Assembly: GCA_022839625.1 (NCBI GenBank) | Contig: JALHJL010000037.1 | Span: 1-64,000 of the forward strand | From: Phycisphaerales bacterium | GTDB lineage: Bacteria; Planctomycetota; Phycisphaerae; UBA1845; Fen-1342 | Reading direction: 5' to 3' | Length of the DNA stretch: 64,000 bases | Shown here: piece after piece, positions 6,953 to 17,533 of the stretch | How the letters are laid out: every line of letters begins with the position of its first letter | Numbering within the stretch: the stretch's first letter is position 1 | Translations under genes and position numbers: made by a program | The notes under the pieces: generated by a model | What the model was told of the DNA's origin: nothing | Databases searched by the model: none | The model's input: the letters and a program-made list of their open reading frames with translations, nothing else

Positions 6953-9715
6953 TTACTTCGCGTCCAGCCAGTTTTCGCCGCACGCGACGTCCACTTTCAG
7001 CGGCACGCGAAGCTGCATCGCGCCGGTCATGACCGCCCGCAGGATGTCCGCCATACGCGCCGCTTCGCCGCGCGGCGCTTCGCACACCAGCTCATCGTGC
7101 ACCTGCAACAGCATGCGCAGCGGCAGCCGCTCGGCGCTGATCCGCTGATGAAGCTGGATCATCGCCGTCTTGATCAGCTCGGCCGCCGAGCCCTGAATCA
7201 CGGTGTTGACGGCGAAGCGTTCGGCCTGGGCGCGGACGGCGGCGTTCTGCGAGTTGATGTTGTCGATCGGCCGGCGGCGGCCCATGATCGTACGGACGAG
7301 GCCCGCGCGTCGGGCGTCGGTGATGCACCGCTCGATGAACTCGCGGATGCGCGGGTAGCGGGCGAAGTACGCGTCGATGAACGCCTGTGCTTCGGTCCGG
7401 CTCATGCCCGTCGCCTGGGCGAGGCCGAACGCGGTCTGCCCATAGATGATGCCGAAGTTCACGGCCTTGGCGCGGCTGCGCATCTCCTTCGTCACGTCGC
7501 TCAGCGGCACGCCGTTGACCTGCGCCGCCACGAAGGCGTGGATGTCCTGGTCGTCGGCGAAGGCCCGGATCAGCGCCGGATCCTCGCAGAAATGCGCCAG
7601 CACCCGCAGCTCCACCTGCGAGTAGTCGGCCACGATCAGCAGCTCCGCCGCGCTGCGCGGCACCAGGGCGCGGCGAATCTGCCGTCCGGCCTCCGTGCGG
7701 ATCGGGATGTTCTGAAGATTCGGCTCGCTGCTCGACAACCGCCCGGTCACCGCGCCGGTCTGGTGGAAGCTGGTATGAATCCGGCCGGTACGGCGGCTGA
7801 GCGCGGCGGGTAGCGCGTCGACGTACGTACCGCGCAACTTCTGAAGCTCGCGGTACTCGAGCAGCAGCGGAAAGATCGGGTGCCGCGTCTCGCCCTGAAG
7901 CACGGCCAGCGTGTCCGCGTCGGTCGAGCGCGTCGTCTTCGTCCGCCGCACCACGCGGAACCCCAGCCGGTCGAACAACACTTCCGCGAGCTGTTTGGGC
8001 GAATCCAGGTTGAAGCGCGTGCCGACCAGGCGGTGAACCTCGTCCTCGATGGCGGACGCGCGGGCCGCCATCTGCCGCCCGATTTCGCGCAACAACTCAA
8101 CATCGAGGGCGATGCCGTGACTCTCCATGTCCGCCAGCACCGCCACGAGCGGCATCTCCAGTTCGCAGAAGAGGTGCGCGACGCCGAGCGGCGCAAGCTG
8201 CGGCTCGAGGTGTTGCCTCAGCCGCCAGGTATAATCCGCGTCCTCGGCGGCGTACTGCGCGACGTGTTCCGTGGGAACCTGGTCCATCTGGAGTTGTTGC
8301 CGGCCCTTGCCGATGAGGTCGGTCGTCGGGATCTTCTTGTAGCCGAAGTACGCCAGCGCGAGGCTGTCCAGGCTGTAGGAGGCACGGGTCGGGTCCACCA
8401 CGAACGCAGCGATCATCGTGTCGAACAGCGGTCCCGCGACCGGCAGGCCCGCGTTGCGGAGCACGTTCAGATCGTATTTCAGGTTGTGCCCGACCTTGCG
8501 CTTGTGCGCGTCGGCCAGAAGCGGCCCAAGCCGGGAGCGCACCAGGTCGAGCGGCAGCGCGTTCCCATAGATGCTGCGCACCGGCACATAGCACGCCCGC
8601 CCGACCTCCCACGCCAGCGAAACTCCCACCAACTCGCAATCGATCGGGCTGACGCCCGTGGTCTCCGTATCGACGGCGAATTCCGGCTGCCGCATCAATT
8701 CCGCCACGACCTCCGCCAGGGCGTCCGCCGTGCCGATCAGGCGGTAGTCCCCGCCCGGCGGCTCGCGCAGGCTCGTCGCGCGGCGGGCCGCGTCGTCCGC
8801 CTCGGACGGCGCCGGAGCCGGCACCGCCAACGCGGGGGCCGCTCCCGCAGCACCGTCGGCGCCCCCCGGCACTTGCTCCAGCAGCCGGCGGAATCCCAGC
8901 TCGGCGAAGGTGGCGCGCAGCGCCGCCCAATCGAAGCGGTCGCAGGCCGCCTGGTCCAGATGGAGTTCCAGGGGAACATCGTCGCACAGTGTGACAAGCT
9001 GACGCGTCCGCTCCATCTGCGGGGCAAACGCCAGCACGCTGTCGCGCTGCTTGGGCGTCAGCTCGTCGGCGTGTGCGACGACGGCGGCGGCGGAGCCGTA
9101 CTTCTGCAGCAGCTTGGCGGCGGTCTTCGGACCAATCCCCGGCACACCCGGCACGTTGTCGGTGTCGTCCCCAGTCAGGATTTGCGCATCGATCGCCTGT
9201 TCCGGGGTCCAACCCTTCAGTTCCGGCAGCCGTTCGGCCGTGACCACCTCATCCTTCATCGGATCGTACAGGGCCACATTAGGCCCCAGCAGTTGATCGA
9301 GGTCCTTGTCGCGGCTGACCACGAAGATGTCCAGCTCCTCTCCGGCCAGCCGGCGCACCAGCGTCGCGATGATGTCGTCGGCCTCGAAACCCTCCTGCTG
9401 GAAGAGCGGCACGCGGGCCGCCTGGAGAATGGACATGATGCGCTGCTCCTGCGGCAGCAGGTCTTCGGGCGGCGGCTCGCGGTTGGCCTTGTACGCCGGG
9501 TAGATCTGCCGCCGGTGCAGCTTGCTCTCGTCCGCGTCCAGCACCATGAGCAGGTAATCCGGCTTGCGGTCGCGGACGAGGTTCAGCAACATCTGGCAGA
9601 ACACGTAGGTGGCCCGGGTGGGCTCGCCGGCGGGCGAGGTCAGGTTGCGAAACGGCGCGTAGTACGCCCGGTAGATTTGCGCGTGGCCGTCGATGATATA
9701 GAGCGTTCTGGCCAT
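6953..9715 (-). CDS. polA: DNA polymerase I
   Basis: 920 residues from ATG 9715; upstream in-frame residues look non-coding. Three domains in order: 5'-3' flap exonuclease (1 to about 295; YIIDGHAQIYRAYYAPFRNL, then acidic metal sites and VPGVPGIGPKTAAKLL), 3'-5' proofreading exonuclease (about 320-515; FAVDTETTGVS with the DxE pair, and the later exo motifs), and family A polymerase (about 530-920). Polymerase motif A is VADYSQVELRVLAHF, motif B is the RSRAKAVNFGIIYG helix and motif C is QVHDELV. All catalytic acids are present, so proofreading should be active. It fills gaps, removes RNA primers and acts in repair. A stand-alone gene, divergent from the macro-domain gene. Confidence 0.97.
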   Translation of the reverse strand: MARTLYIIDGHAQIYRAYYAPFRNLTSPAGEPTRATYVFCQMLLNLVRDRKPDYLLMVLDADESKLHRRQIYPAYKANREPPPEDLLPQEQRIMSILQAARVPLFQQEGFEADDIIATLVRRLAGEELDIFVVSRDKDLDQLLGPNVALYDPMKDEVVTAERLPELKGWTPEQAIDAQILTGDDTDNVPGVPGIGPKTAAKLLQKYGSAAAVVAHADELTPKQRDSVLAFAPQMERTRQLVTLCDDVPLELHLDQAACDRFDWAALRATFAELGFRRLLEQVPGGADGAAGAAPALAVPAPAPSEADDAARRATSLREPPGGDYRLIGTADALAEVVAELMRQPEFAVDTETTGVSPIDCELVGVSLAWEVGRACYVPVRSIYGNALPLDLVRSRLGPLLADAHKRKVGHNLKYDLNVLRNAGLPVAGPLFDTMIAAFVVDPTRASYSLDSLALAYFGYKKIPTTDLIGKGRQQLQMDQVPTEHVAQYAAEDADYTWRLRQHLEPQLAPLGVAHLFCELEMPLVAVLADMESHGIALDVELLREIGRQMAARASAIEDEVHRLVGTRFNLDSPKQLAEVLFDRLGFRVVRRTKTTRSTDADTLAVLQGETRHPIFPLLLEYRELQKLRGTYVDALPAALSRRTGRIHTSFHQTGAVTGRLSSSEPNLQNIPIRTEAGRQIRRALVPRSAAELLIVADYSQVELRVLAHFCEDPALIRAFADDQDIHAFVAAQVNGVPLSDVTKEMRSRAKAVNFGIIYGQTAFGLAQATGMSRTEAQAFIDAYFARYPRIREFIERCITDARRAGLVRTIMGRRRPIDNINSQNAAVRAQAERFAVNTVIQGSAAELIKTAMIQLHQRISAERLPLRMLLQVHDELVCEAPRGEAARMADILRAVMTGAMQLRVPLKVDVACGENWLDAK

Positions 9716-9831
9716 GCGCGCATGGTAAGCCGCGGGGCGCAAAAGGCCACCCGCTGGCAAGCGCCGCGGGTGCCCGGCTATCATCCCGGCGCACGCGCTC
9801 TCACGAAACGACGGTGGCGAGGTCAGGCACC

Positions 9832-10380
9832 ATGAACAGCGAGGTCTGGTCGAAAATCGAGCTGGTGCAAGGGGACATCACCAACCTGGCCGTGGATGCG
9901 ATCGTCAACGCGGCCAACGAGGCGCTCGCCGGCGGCGGCGGGGTCGATGGTGCGATCCACCGTGCCGCGGGTTGGGAGGACTTGCAGGCCGCGTGCCACA
10001 AGCTGGGCGGCTGCGCTACTGGTGACGCGAAGATCACTCCCGGTTTCCGGCTGCCCGCCAAGTACATCATTCATACCGTGGGGCCCGTGTTCCGCGGCGG
10101 TCAGCGCGGCGAGCCGGAGCTTCTGGCCTCTGCCTATCGGCGTTCGCTCGAGGTGGCCGCGGAAAACGGCGTGCGGACGATCGCCTTTCCTGCGATCAGT
10201 ACGGGCGTCTACGGGTATCCGTTCGAGGCCGCCACCGAGATCGCGCTGCGCACCGCGCTTGACTTCCTGGAGCAGGGGGGCCGCGTCGAGCGCGTCACGT
10301 TCGTGTTCTTCGCACGCGCTGATTTCGACCTGGCCCAGGCCGTCCTTGAACGCCTGCGCCGAGAACCCGCCAGCGGGTGA
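9832..10380 (+). CDS. Macro-domain ADP-ribose-binding hydrolase
   Basis: 182 residues from ATG 9832; a GTG 18 bases upstream is possible. It is a single Appr-1''-p type macro domain: IELVQGDITNLAVDAIVNAANEALAG, the GGGGVDGAIHRAAG loop, a GDAKITPGF strand and AISTGVYGYP. The NAAN segment and the Gly-rich loop are the ADP-ribose contacts of the MacroD/YmdB class, which hydrolyse O-acetyl-ADP-ribose or remove ADP-ribose from acidic residues. No TA partner such as DarT is beside it. Cytoplasmic. Confidence 0.92.
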   Translation: MNSEVWSKIELVQGDITNLAVDAIVNAANEALAGGGGVDGAIHRAAGWEDLQAACHKLGGCATGDAKITPGFRLPAKYIIHTVGPVFRGGQRGEPELLASAYRRSLEVAAENGVRTIAFPAISTGVYGYPFEAATEIALRTALDFLEQGGRVERVTFVFFARADFDLAQAVLERLRREPASG

Positions 10381-10408
10381 CGATCCCCCCGCGCTCATCG
10401 CTGAGGGC

Positions 10409-10451
10409 AAAAAGAGACCGGCGTCGTGCGGCCGTGCCACACCACGCCGGT
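10409..10451 (-). terminator. Rho-independent terminator of the PEP-CTERM gene
   Basis: Read on the minus strand, ACCGGCGT (complement of 10444-10451) pairs with ACGCCGGT (complement of 10417-10424), an 8-bp GC-rich stem. It is followed by CTCTTTTTG (10407-10415), a U-run. It lies 36 bases beyond the stop of the PEP-CTERM gene and also sits between two convergent genes. Confidence 0.65.
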
Positions 10452-10486
10452 GCTTGGTTCAGATATATTCCCGCGTCCGGTTGCGA

Positions 10487-11137
10487 TCAGCGGCCGGTGC
10501 ACCACCGACGCCGCGTCGTGATCAAACCACCGATCGCCAGCAGCGCCATCGAACCGGGCTCCGGAGCACAGATCGTATCCACGACGACCTCGTCCACGAG
10601 CACCTTGCCGTGAATCCGCACGATCTCGTAGGACGGGTTCGGCTCGAGGTGTATGGCGTAGGTCGAGTGAATCCAGTATTCGCCGGCCGGCGGCTGTTCA
10701 CCGGTCGGCTCGAGCGTGATTTGATTCACGAGTTCCGCGCGGACGCCGGTCAGAAACTCCTGCACCAGCGGATGCCCGCCCGGTTCCTCGCTGGTCCACG
10801 TGATCTGGACCCAGATGTCCTTGTACGGCAGCGGCTCGGGGCGGTTGTCGATGCCGATCTTGATTACGCCGGACAGCGGCCACACCCCTTCGCGACCGCC
10901 CCAGGTCGGCTGATAGCCATCCCCGGAGCCCGGCCACACGTGGGCCAGTGCGTCGCCGTAGGGGTTGAAGATCACGTCCGGCGAGGAGTATTCCTCCCCG
11001 GTCAAGAACTCCCACACGGCGAAGGTCGTGCCTTCCTGGCCGCGCCAGGAGGGCGGGAACAAGTCGTCCGCCTGTGCCGACGGCACGCCGACGACCGAGA
11101 ACAACAGCAGTACGCCAGTTAGGATCGAGGCCCGCAT
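10487..11137 (-). CDS. Exported PEP-CTERM-anchored protein of unknown function
   Basis: 216 residues from ATG 11137, which has a near-perfect SD (AAGGAGGTG) 4 bases upstream; the open frame extends further but is not needed. The signal peptide SILTGVLLLFSVVGVPSAQA is followed by a mature Trp/Gly-rich domain (FPPSWRGQEGTTFAVWEF, YQPTWGGREGVWP). The C-terminus is PEPGSMALLAIGGLITTRRRW: the PEP motif, a short hydrophobic stretch and an Arg cluster, as recognised by exosortase. It is expected to be cut and attached at the cell surface. A beta-rich carbohydrate-associated role is common for such proteins but not shown here. Confidence 0.8.
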   Translation of the reverse strand: MRASILTGVLLLFSVVGVPSAQADDLFPPSWRGQEGTTFAVWEFLTGEEYSSPDVIFNPYGDALAHVWPGSGDGYQPTWGGREGVWPLSGVIKIGIDNRPEPLPYKDIWVQITWTSEEPGGHPLVQEFLTGVRAELVNQITLEPTGEQPPAGEYWIHSTYAIHLEPNPSYEIVRIHGKVLVDEVVVDTICAPEPGSMALLAIGGLITTRRRWCTGR

Positions 11138-11631
11138 CGAACACCTCCTTCTGCTCCGCCTCAGAGCGCCATGGGCGCTTGCGGACAAGACCCCGCCTCC
11201 CGGCGACCACACGAAACGGGGTGGATACTGCTCCGCGATAGCTTCTAGGTCGTCCAATTCTCAAAAGTCAAAAAACTGTTTGTGCTTTTCCACTCGCCTT
11301 TTCCGGCGCGCACGCGACGACCACGTTGGACTGTTTGCAGCCACGTGTTATCGGACGTGCTCTGCGCAGGTCACGAATTTCACCCCCGCCGGCGCGACCT
11401 CACCGCGCGGCTCACCGCCTCACCACGGGCTACAACGTCTGCCCACCCCGACCGGATGACTGGTTCTGGCTGCTTGGCAGGGCCGCTCCGGGTATACTCC
11501 CGCACCTTGGTCAACGTCGTGCCCGCCGTTGCAGGAGGCTGCCGGCGTTGAACACCGCTTACAGTGGGACCGGCCTGGCTCGTGGCCGTGCTGTCAGCGG
11601 AGCAAACCCGAAGGTAAGGAACACCGACACC
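11138..11631. other. Intergenic region between divergent PEP-CTERM and M16 genes
   Basis: 494 bases with no convincing gene. It must hold the promoters of both divergent genes. TATACT at 11493-11498 is the best -10 candidate for the M16 gene, but the only nearby -35-like box (TTGGCA, 11474-11479) is just 13 bases away, so I do not call a promoter. AAGGTAAGGA at 11611-11620 is the SD of the M16 gene. Confidence 0.4.
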
Positions 11632-14493
11632 ATGCCAAGATTGCCCATCCGACTGAGCGGCCTCATCGTGGTCTGTTGCTGGTCCCTGCTGGCGCGCGGC
11701 CAGGAGCCGCTGCCGCAGGACGACCGCATCCAAACGCGGAAGCTGGAAAACGGCGTGACGTGGCTCTACCGCCAGCACGCGGTTCCGCCGGAGAAGATGG
11801 CGCTGCTGATCCATGTGCGTTCTGGCTCGTTGAGCGAGGAGGAGGAGGAGCGTGGCCTGGCCCACTTCCTGGAGCACATGGCGTTCAACGGCTCGGAGAA
11901 TTTCCCGCCCGGGCAGCTCGTGCCGTACTTCGAGAGCATCGGCATGCGGTTTGGGCGCGACTTGAACGCCTTCACCGGCTTCGACCAGACGGTGTACATG
12001 CTGTTCCTGCCCGACACGAGCACGGAGCAGATGGAGAAGGGGCTGATGGTGCTCAGCGACTATGCGTTCCGGCTCTCGTTGCTGGAGGAGGAGATCGAGA
12101 AGGAGCGCGGGGTCGTGCTGGCGGAGCTGCGGGCCGGCATGAGCGCCGAGCAACGCCTGCGCGATCAGCTCTTCGAGCGCCTGTTCGCGGGCATGCGGCT
12201 GGGGCAGCGCTTGCCGATCGGTCTGGAGCAGGTCATCAAGGACGTGAAGCGCGAGCAGTTCGAGCGCTTCTACCGGCTCTGGTACCGGCCGGAGCACATC
12301 ACGTTGGCGATGGTGGGCGACGCGGCGGCCGATCCGTATGTGCCGCTGGTGGAGAAGTGGTTCGGCCAGTATCGCAGCACGCTGCCGGCCAAGCCGACGC
12401 CCGGGCCGGACCTCAAGCCTTTCACGCAAGAGCGTGCGCTGGTGCTGTCGGACGTGGAGTACGCCCAGGGAGACGTGGACATCTACAACCTACTGCCCGG
12501 GCGGCCGCCCACCACCACGGTCGAGCAGGCGCGGGTCGAGCTGCTGGATCGCATCGGCTCCTGGATCATGGGCCGGCGCTTTTCCGAGCGCATCCAGAAG
12601 GGGGAGGCCCGCTACCGCACGGCCAGCGCGCAGGTGATGGACCTGTTCAAGGAGGGGCTGTTCGTCAACGTCAGTGCCACGGGCGAGCCCAAGGACTGGG
12701 AAGTGATGCTCGAGCAGGTGATCGTGGAGATCAACCGGGCGCGCGAGTACGGCTTCCGCGAGCGCGAGCTGGAGCTTTGCCGGAAGGAGCTGTTGGCCTC
12801 GGCCGAAGATGACCTGCGCAAGGAGCCGACGCGCAACGGGCAGGGCCTGCTCTTTGAGATGGCGCGCGCCGTACACGACGGCGAACCCCTGATGTCGGCG
12901 CAGCAACGGCTGGAGCTGCTGCAACGGCTGCTGCCGACGATCGAGCTGGCCGAGGTCAGCCAGGCCTTCGCGGACCACTTCAGGCCGGGCCCGTTCGCCT
13001 TCGTGCTCACCCTGCCGAAGTCCGACGACGTGACGCTGCCCAGCGAGGAGCAGGTCTTGGCCGCGGCCCGCGCCGCGGAGGCCCGCCAGGTGGAGCCGCC
13101 CGCGGACGAGGAGCGCCCGGCGACGCTGCTCGAGCACGAGCCGCAGCCGGGCAAGCTCGTCGAGTCGGAGAAGGACGAGGAGCTGGGCATCACCAGCGGC
13201 TGGCTCGCCAACGGCGTGCGGCTGCACCATCGCTTCATGGATTACAAGAAGGACACCGTGATGCTCGCCATCACGCTGGCCGGCGGACAGATCGAGGAGA
13301 CGGCCGAGAATGCGGGGATCACCACGGTCGCCGCGCTCGTGCTGGCCCAGCCTGCCAGCGGGCGGCTGACGTCGACCGACATCGAAGAGATCATGACCGG
13401 GCGAAACATCCGCCTCGGCGGAGGTGCCCAGGACGACGCTTTCACGGTGACGCTGACGGGTTCGCCGCAGGACCTGGAAAGCGGGCTGCAACTGGCCCAC
13501 GCGCTGCTCACGGACGGCAAGCTCGAGGCGAGCGCGTTCAGCCATTGGAAACAGGAGGCGCTCCAGCAGTACGAGTCGGCCAGCAAGCTGCCCACGTACG
13601 TGGCCTTCGACACGTTCCTGCAAACGGTCAGCGGGGGCGATCCGCGGCGCCTGGTGTTCCTGCGGCCGGCACAGATCGAGGCCCAGACGCTCGAGCGCGC
13701 CCAGGCCTGGTTTGACCGTCTCCGCCGGGAGGCGCCGATCGAGGTCGCCGTAGTGGGCGAGATCACGCTGGAAGAGGCGTTGCCGCTGTTGGAGAAGTAC
13801 GTGGGTTCGCTGCCGGAGCGGGCGCGCGGCGCGACCCACCTGGACAAGCTCCGCACGCTGCCGCGGGGGGCCGGCCCGCTCGAGAAACACGTGGAGGTCC
13901 GCACGATCACGCCGGTCACGATGGCCGTGGTCGGCTTCATGGGCTGCGACGCGGTGAACATGACGCACGTACGGGCGCTCAACACCGCGGCCAATATCCT
14001 GGACAGCCGGCTCATCAAGCGCGTGCGTGAGGACCTGGGACTGGTCTACTCGATCCAGACGAGCAATGGTCCGGCGCAGGCGTACGCGGACTCGGGAGTC
14101 TTCTTCAGCGGCGCCCCATGTGCCCCGGACAAGCTGCGTGAGGTCACCGGGGAAATCGAGGCCGCCTTCAAGGCCTTCGCCGACGCTGGCCCCACGGCCG
14201 AAGAGCTGGAGAACGCCAAGAAACAGATTCGCAATCACCTGGACACGGAGCTGAAGGAGCCGCGCTTCTGGTTCAACCAGCTTCAGAGCCTGGACCTGCA
14301 CAGGATGCAGCTCGCGAACCTGAAGAACATCCCCGCGCAGTATGACGCGCTGACGGCCGAACAGATTCAGGAGATCTTCCGCAAATACCACACTCCCGAG
14401 CGGGCGTTCCGAGTCAGCGCATCGCCGGCGAAGGAGGCGCCGGAGGACCAGGGCGCGGAGGCAAAGGAGGAAGCGGCGACCAACGCACCGTAG
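11632..14493 (+). CDS. Two-module M16 zinc peptidase (PqqL-like), exported
   Basis: 953 residues from ATG 11632, 11 bases after AAGGTAAGGA; the longer open frame upstream is not coding-like. Signal peptide LSGLIVVCCWSLLARGQ. The N-terminal catalytic module has the inverted zinc motif in RGLAHFLEHMAFNGS (HxxEH, about residues 81-85), with the third ligand Glu in EKERGVVLAELRAG. A second, inactive M16 module follows from LGITSGWLANGVRL at about 517. The length matches the PqqL and two-domain processing-peptidase group. It likely degrades peptides in the periplasm. The stop TAG is followed at once by a REP-like element. Confidence 0.9.
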   Translation: MPRLPIRLSGLIVVCCWSLLARGQEPLPQDDRIQTRKLENGVTWLYRQHAVPPEKMALLIHVRSGSLSEEEEERGLAHFLEHMAFNGSENFPPGQLVPYFESIGMRFGRDLNAFTGFDQTVYMLFLPDTSTEQMEKGLMVLSDYAFRLSLLEEEIEKERGVVLAELRAGMSAEQRLRDQLFERLFAGMRLGQRLPIGLEQVIKDVKREQFERFYRLWYRPEHITLAMVGDAAADPYVPLVEKWFGQYRSTLPAKPTPGPDLKPFTQERALVLSDVEYAQGDVDIYNLLPGRPPTTTVEQARVELLDRIGSWIMGRRFSERIQKGEARYRTASAQVMDLFKEGLFVNVSATGEPKDWEVMLEQVIVEINRAREYGFRERELELCRKELLASAEDDLRKEPTRNGQGLLFEMARAVHDGEPLMSAQQRLELLQRLLPTIELAEVSQAFADHFRPGPFAFVLTLPKSDDVTLPSEEQVLAAARAAEARQVEPPADEERPATLLEHEPQPGKLVESEKDEELGITSGWLANGVRLHHRFMDYKKDTVMLAITLAGGQIEETAENAGITTVAALVLAQPASGRLTSTDIEEIMTGRNIRLGGGAQDDAFTVTLTGSPQDLESGLQLAHALLTDGKLEASAFSHWKQEALQQYESASKLPTYVAFDTFLQTVSGGDPRRLVFLRPAQIEAQTLERAQAWFDRLRREAPIEVAVVGEITLEEALPLLEKYVGSLPERARGATHLDKLRTLPRGAGPLEKHVEVRTITPVTMAVVGFMGCDAVNMTHVRALNTAANILDSRLIKRVREDLGLVYSIQTSNGPAQAYADSGVFFSGAPCAPDKLREVTGEIEAAFKAFADAGPTAEELENAKKQIRNHLDTELKEPRFWFNQLQSLDLHRMQLANLKNIPAQYDALTAEQIQEIFRKYHTPERAFRVSASPAKEAPEDQGAEAKEEAATNAP

Positions 14494-14591
14494 GTGTCCG
14501 TTGAAAGATGGGGACTGGCTCCGCGCCAGCGGGCTTTCGCGGTAGCTGCTGCGTGGGTCTCTCGGCGTGCCTGCACCCTTTCTTGATGGAC
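14494..14591. repeat. REP/REPIN-like inverted-repeat element, copy 1
   Basis: 98 bp. The left arm starts GTGTCCGTTGAAAGATGGGG and the right arm, read on the other strand, starts GTCCATCAAGAAAGGGTGC. It begins on the base after the M16 stop codon. Same family as the elements at 17534-17630 and 39614-39709. Confidence 0.65.
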
Positions 14592-14699
14592 TGGCCGGCC
14601 GCCCGCTGGTGCTGAGACACGCTACGAGGCCCGCGGTCGCGCGATCCTAACCGCGCGTATGTCCTGTTTCAGCGGCTTCCTATTTCCGGGTACACGCAC

Positions 14700-15518
14700 T
14701 TAATGGTCGATGGGGCACTCCCACCCCACCTGGCTGATACCGCCCTCAGATGGTTGATAGATCGACCCCGTAGTTGAGTTCTTCCGCAAATTCAGGCGGT
14801 CATCGGCGCAGACCAAGCCACGGACGTCGGCGCCGGCGGCACGCAGAGCCTTCTCGACACGGTCGCCGAAGGAGTCCTTGCCGAGCAGGCCGCAGCATGC
14901 CACGTGCGCGCCGAGGGCCAGGACATTCAGCGCCACCGATCCGGCTCCGCCGACACGGTCAAAGCGGTGGGATCGAGCGGCGGAGTCCTCGAGCAGCGCC
15001 CGCGTGCCGCGCCGGTCGCACCACCGGTGCAGGTAGGTCCAATCGAGGTTGTCGCCTTGGACGGCCAGGACGTTCCGCACGTCATCAACATCCTTGTGCC
15101 GCTGACCCTGCGGCGACCAACGCAGCTTAGTGATGACCACGTCTTCGGCCGAAGGCATGAAGACGGAGTGGCCGAGGAGTGGCTTCGGCTGGCGGCGGGC
15201 AAAGCGCTCCTGATCGTGCGGATCGTCGCTGAGCAGGAAAAGTTTGATCTTGAGGGGACAGTCGCGAAGCTCGATTACACAGCGGCTGGTGGCCGTGACC
15301 GTCTCGAATGACATTTGCGGATCCAAGCGGAACGCTGGCCCCAGCCGCGCTACGAGCTCGCGAATCGCCGGAGCCGCGAGCTACACGACGAAGTCAGCGT
15401 CCTGCGTCGATCGGGCCACCCCATACATGTTGGAGGAATACGATCCCACCAGCATGTAAGGTATACCAGCCCCTTCGAGCGCCGCAGCCACTTTCGAGAC
15501 CGCCTCATTGCTCGTCAT
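14700..15518 (-). pseudogene. Nucleotidyltransferase gene with an in-frame stop, fused to a PfkB kinase fragment
   Basis: The frame starts at ATG 15516-15518, overlapping the previous stop as ATGA. The first 45 codons hold LVGSYSSNMYGVARSTQDAD, the GSxxS...RxTxDxD signature of the DUF6036/AbiEii-type nucleotidyltransferase fold. They end in GTG-TAG where a conserved residue is expected; the same frame then continues for 222 codons (SAEDVVITKLRWSPQGQRHK is the family's C-terminal signature). At about 14990 it runs into RVGGAGSVALNVLALGAHV and GLLGKDSFG, which is a PfkB/RfaE-type sugar kinase core without its catalytic end. So it is a nonsense mutation plus a chimeric tail. The part from 15326 could still be made from an internal start. 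Confidence 0.7.
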
Positions 15519-15745
15519 GGCGCCTGCTCCAGCCGGCGGGCGATAGCCAGGCGTAGCCGCAGGATGCGCTCCACCTGTCGCTCGTCCGTCTCAGGGAACT
15601 CAGCGCGGATCCCCGCACGCATGCGCTCGCAAACCTGGTCAAAGAGGTCGCCGCCGAGCGACAACTTCTGCTCGGCCGTCAGGCGCCGTGCGGCCGCGAC
15701 TTCCTCGCGATGGAGAGCCTCAATCAGTTCCACCGTCGGTTCCAT
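15515..15745 (-). CDS. Small partner protein of the nucleotidyltransferase
   Basis: 76 residues from ATG 15745; a GTG at 15760 is also in frame. An all-helical, charged protein: AEQKLSLGGDLFDQVCERM, then AGIRAEFPETDERQVERILR and a final LRLAIARRLE. I know this type as a conserved small protein encoded next to DUF6036-like nucleotidyltransferases, but no function is assigned. It overlaps the nucleotidyltransferase by 4 bases (ATGA) and starts 21 bases after the sucC stop, so all three are probably on one transcript. A toxin-antitoxin-like role is an inference from the pairing only. Confidence 0.65.
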   Translation of the reverse strand: MEPTVELIEALHREEVAAARRLTAEQKLSLGGDLFDQVCERMRAGIRAEFPETDERQVERILRLRLAIARRLEQAP

Positions 15746-15766
15746 CCCAGACACCCTCACACAACG

Positions 15767-16927
<1,161 letters not shown>

Positions 16928-17095
16928 GCCTGGGACTCCGCTTGCCTCGGCGCCGCCCGGCGGGCCGCGCCGCGCCAGAGTCTAGTGCGGACCGTGCCCC
17001 GGCGCCAAACGCGCCCCGACCCCGCCGGGCACACGCTTCCGTGTGCGGCGCTCGCCGATTAGTCTACGTCCTCACACGAGGCTGGAGCCCACACT

Positions 17096-17533
17096 ATGGA
17101 TGAGTTCCTCCGAGCAGCGCTCGAAGAAGCCCGGCTGGGCCTGGCGGAAGGCGGCATTCCGATCGGAGCCGTGCTGGTGATCGGCGGCCGCATCGTCGGT
17201 CGCGGCCACAACCGGCGGGTGCAGCGCGGCAGCAGCATCCTGCACGCGGAGATGGATTGCCTGGAAGACGCCGGCCGGCTCCAGGCGCGCGACTACCAGC
17301 ACGCCACGCTCTATTCGACTTTGTCCCCGTGCGACATGTGCAGCGGCGCGGCACTGCTCTACAAGATCCCGCGCATCGTGATCGGCGAAAACCGCACCCT
17401 TCAGGGACCCGAAGCGTACCTGCGGCAACGCGGCGTGGAACTGGCGGTCGTGAACGATGAGGCCTGCATCCGGCTGATGCGCGACTTCATTGCCTCCCGG
17501 CCGGAGCTTTGGAACGAGGACATCGGCGTATAG
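17096..17533 (+). CDS. Cytosine deaminase of the fungal (Fcy1) type
   Basis: 145 residues, one CDA-fold domain. LHAEMDCLEDAGRL carries the zinc His and catalytic Glu, and TLSPCDMCSGAALLYKIPR the PCxxC zinc cysteines. GGIPIGAVLVIGGR, VIGENRTLQGPEAYLRQRGV and the tail FIASRPELWNEDIGV correspond closely to the yeast cytosine deaminase sequence as I remember it, including the terminal W-x-EDIG. It should turn cytosine into uracil in pyrimidine salvage. This differs from the E. coli CodA enzyme, which is a TIM-barrel amidohydrolase. Its TAG stop is followed after two bases by a REP-like element. Confidence 0.88.
   Translation: MDEFLRAALEEARLGLAEGGIPIGAVLVIGGRIVGRGHNRRVQRGSSILHAEMDCLEDAGRLQARDYQHATLYSTLSPCDMCSGAALLYKIPRIVIGENRTLQGPEAYLRQRGVELAVVNDEACIRLMRDFIASRPELWNEDIGV

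Noticed and set aside
10996..11257. Longer start for the PEP-CTERM protein
   Set aside because: The ATG at 11137 has a near-perfect SD and is followed at once by a signal peptide.
11474..11498. TTGGCA...TATACT as a promoter of the M16 gene
   Set aside because: The spacer is only 13 bases, too short for a normal sigma70 promoter.
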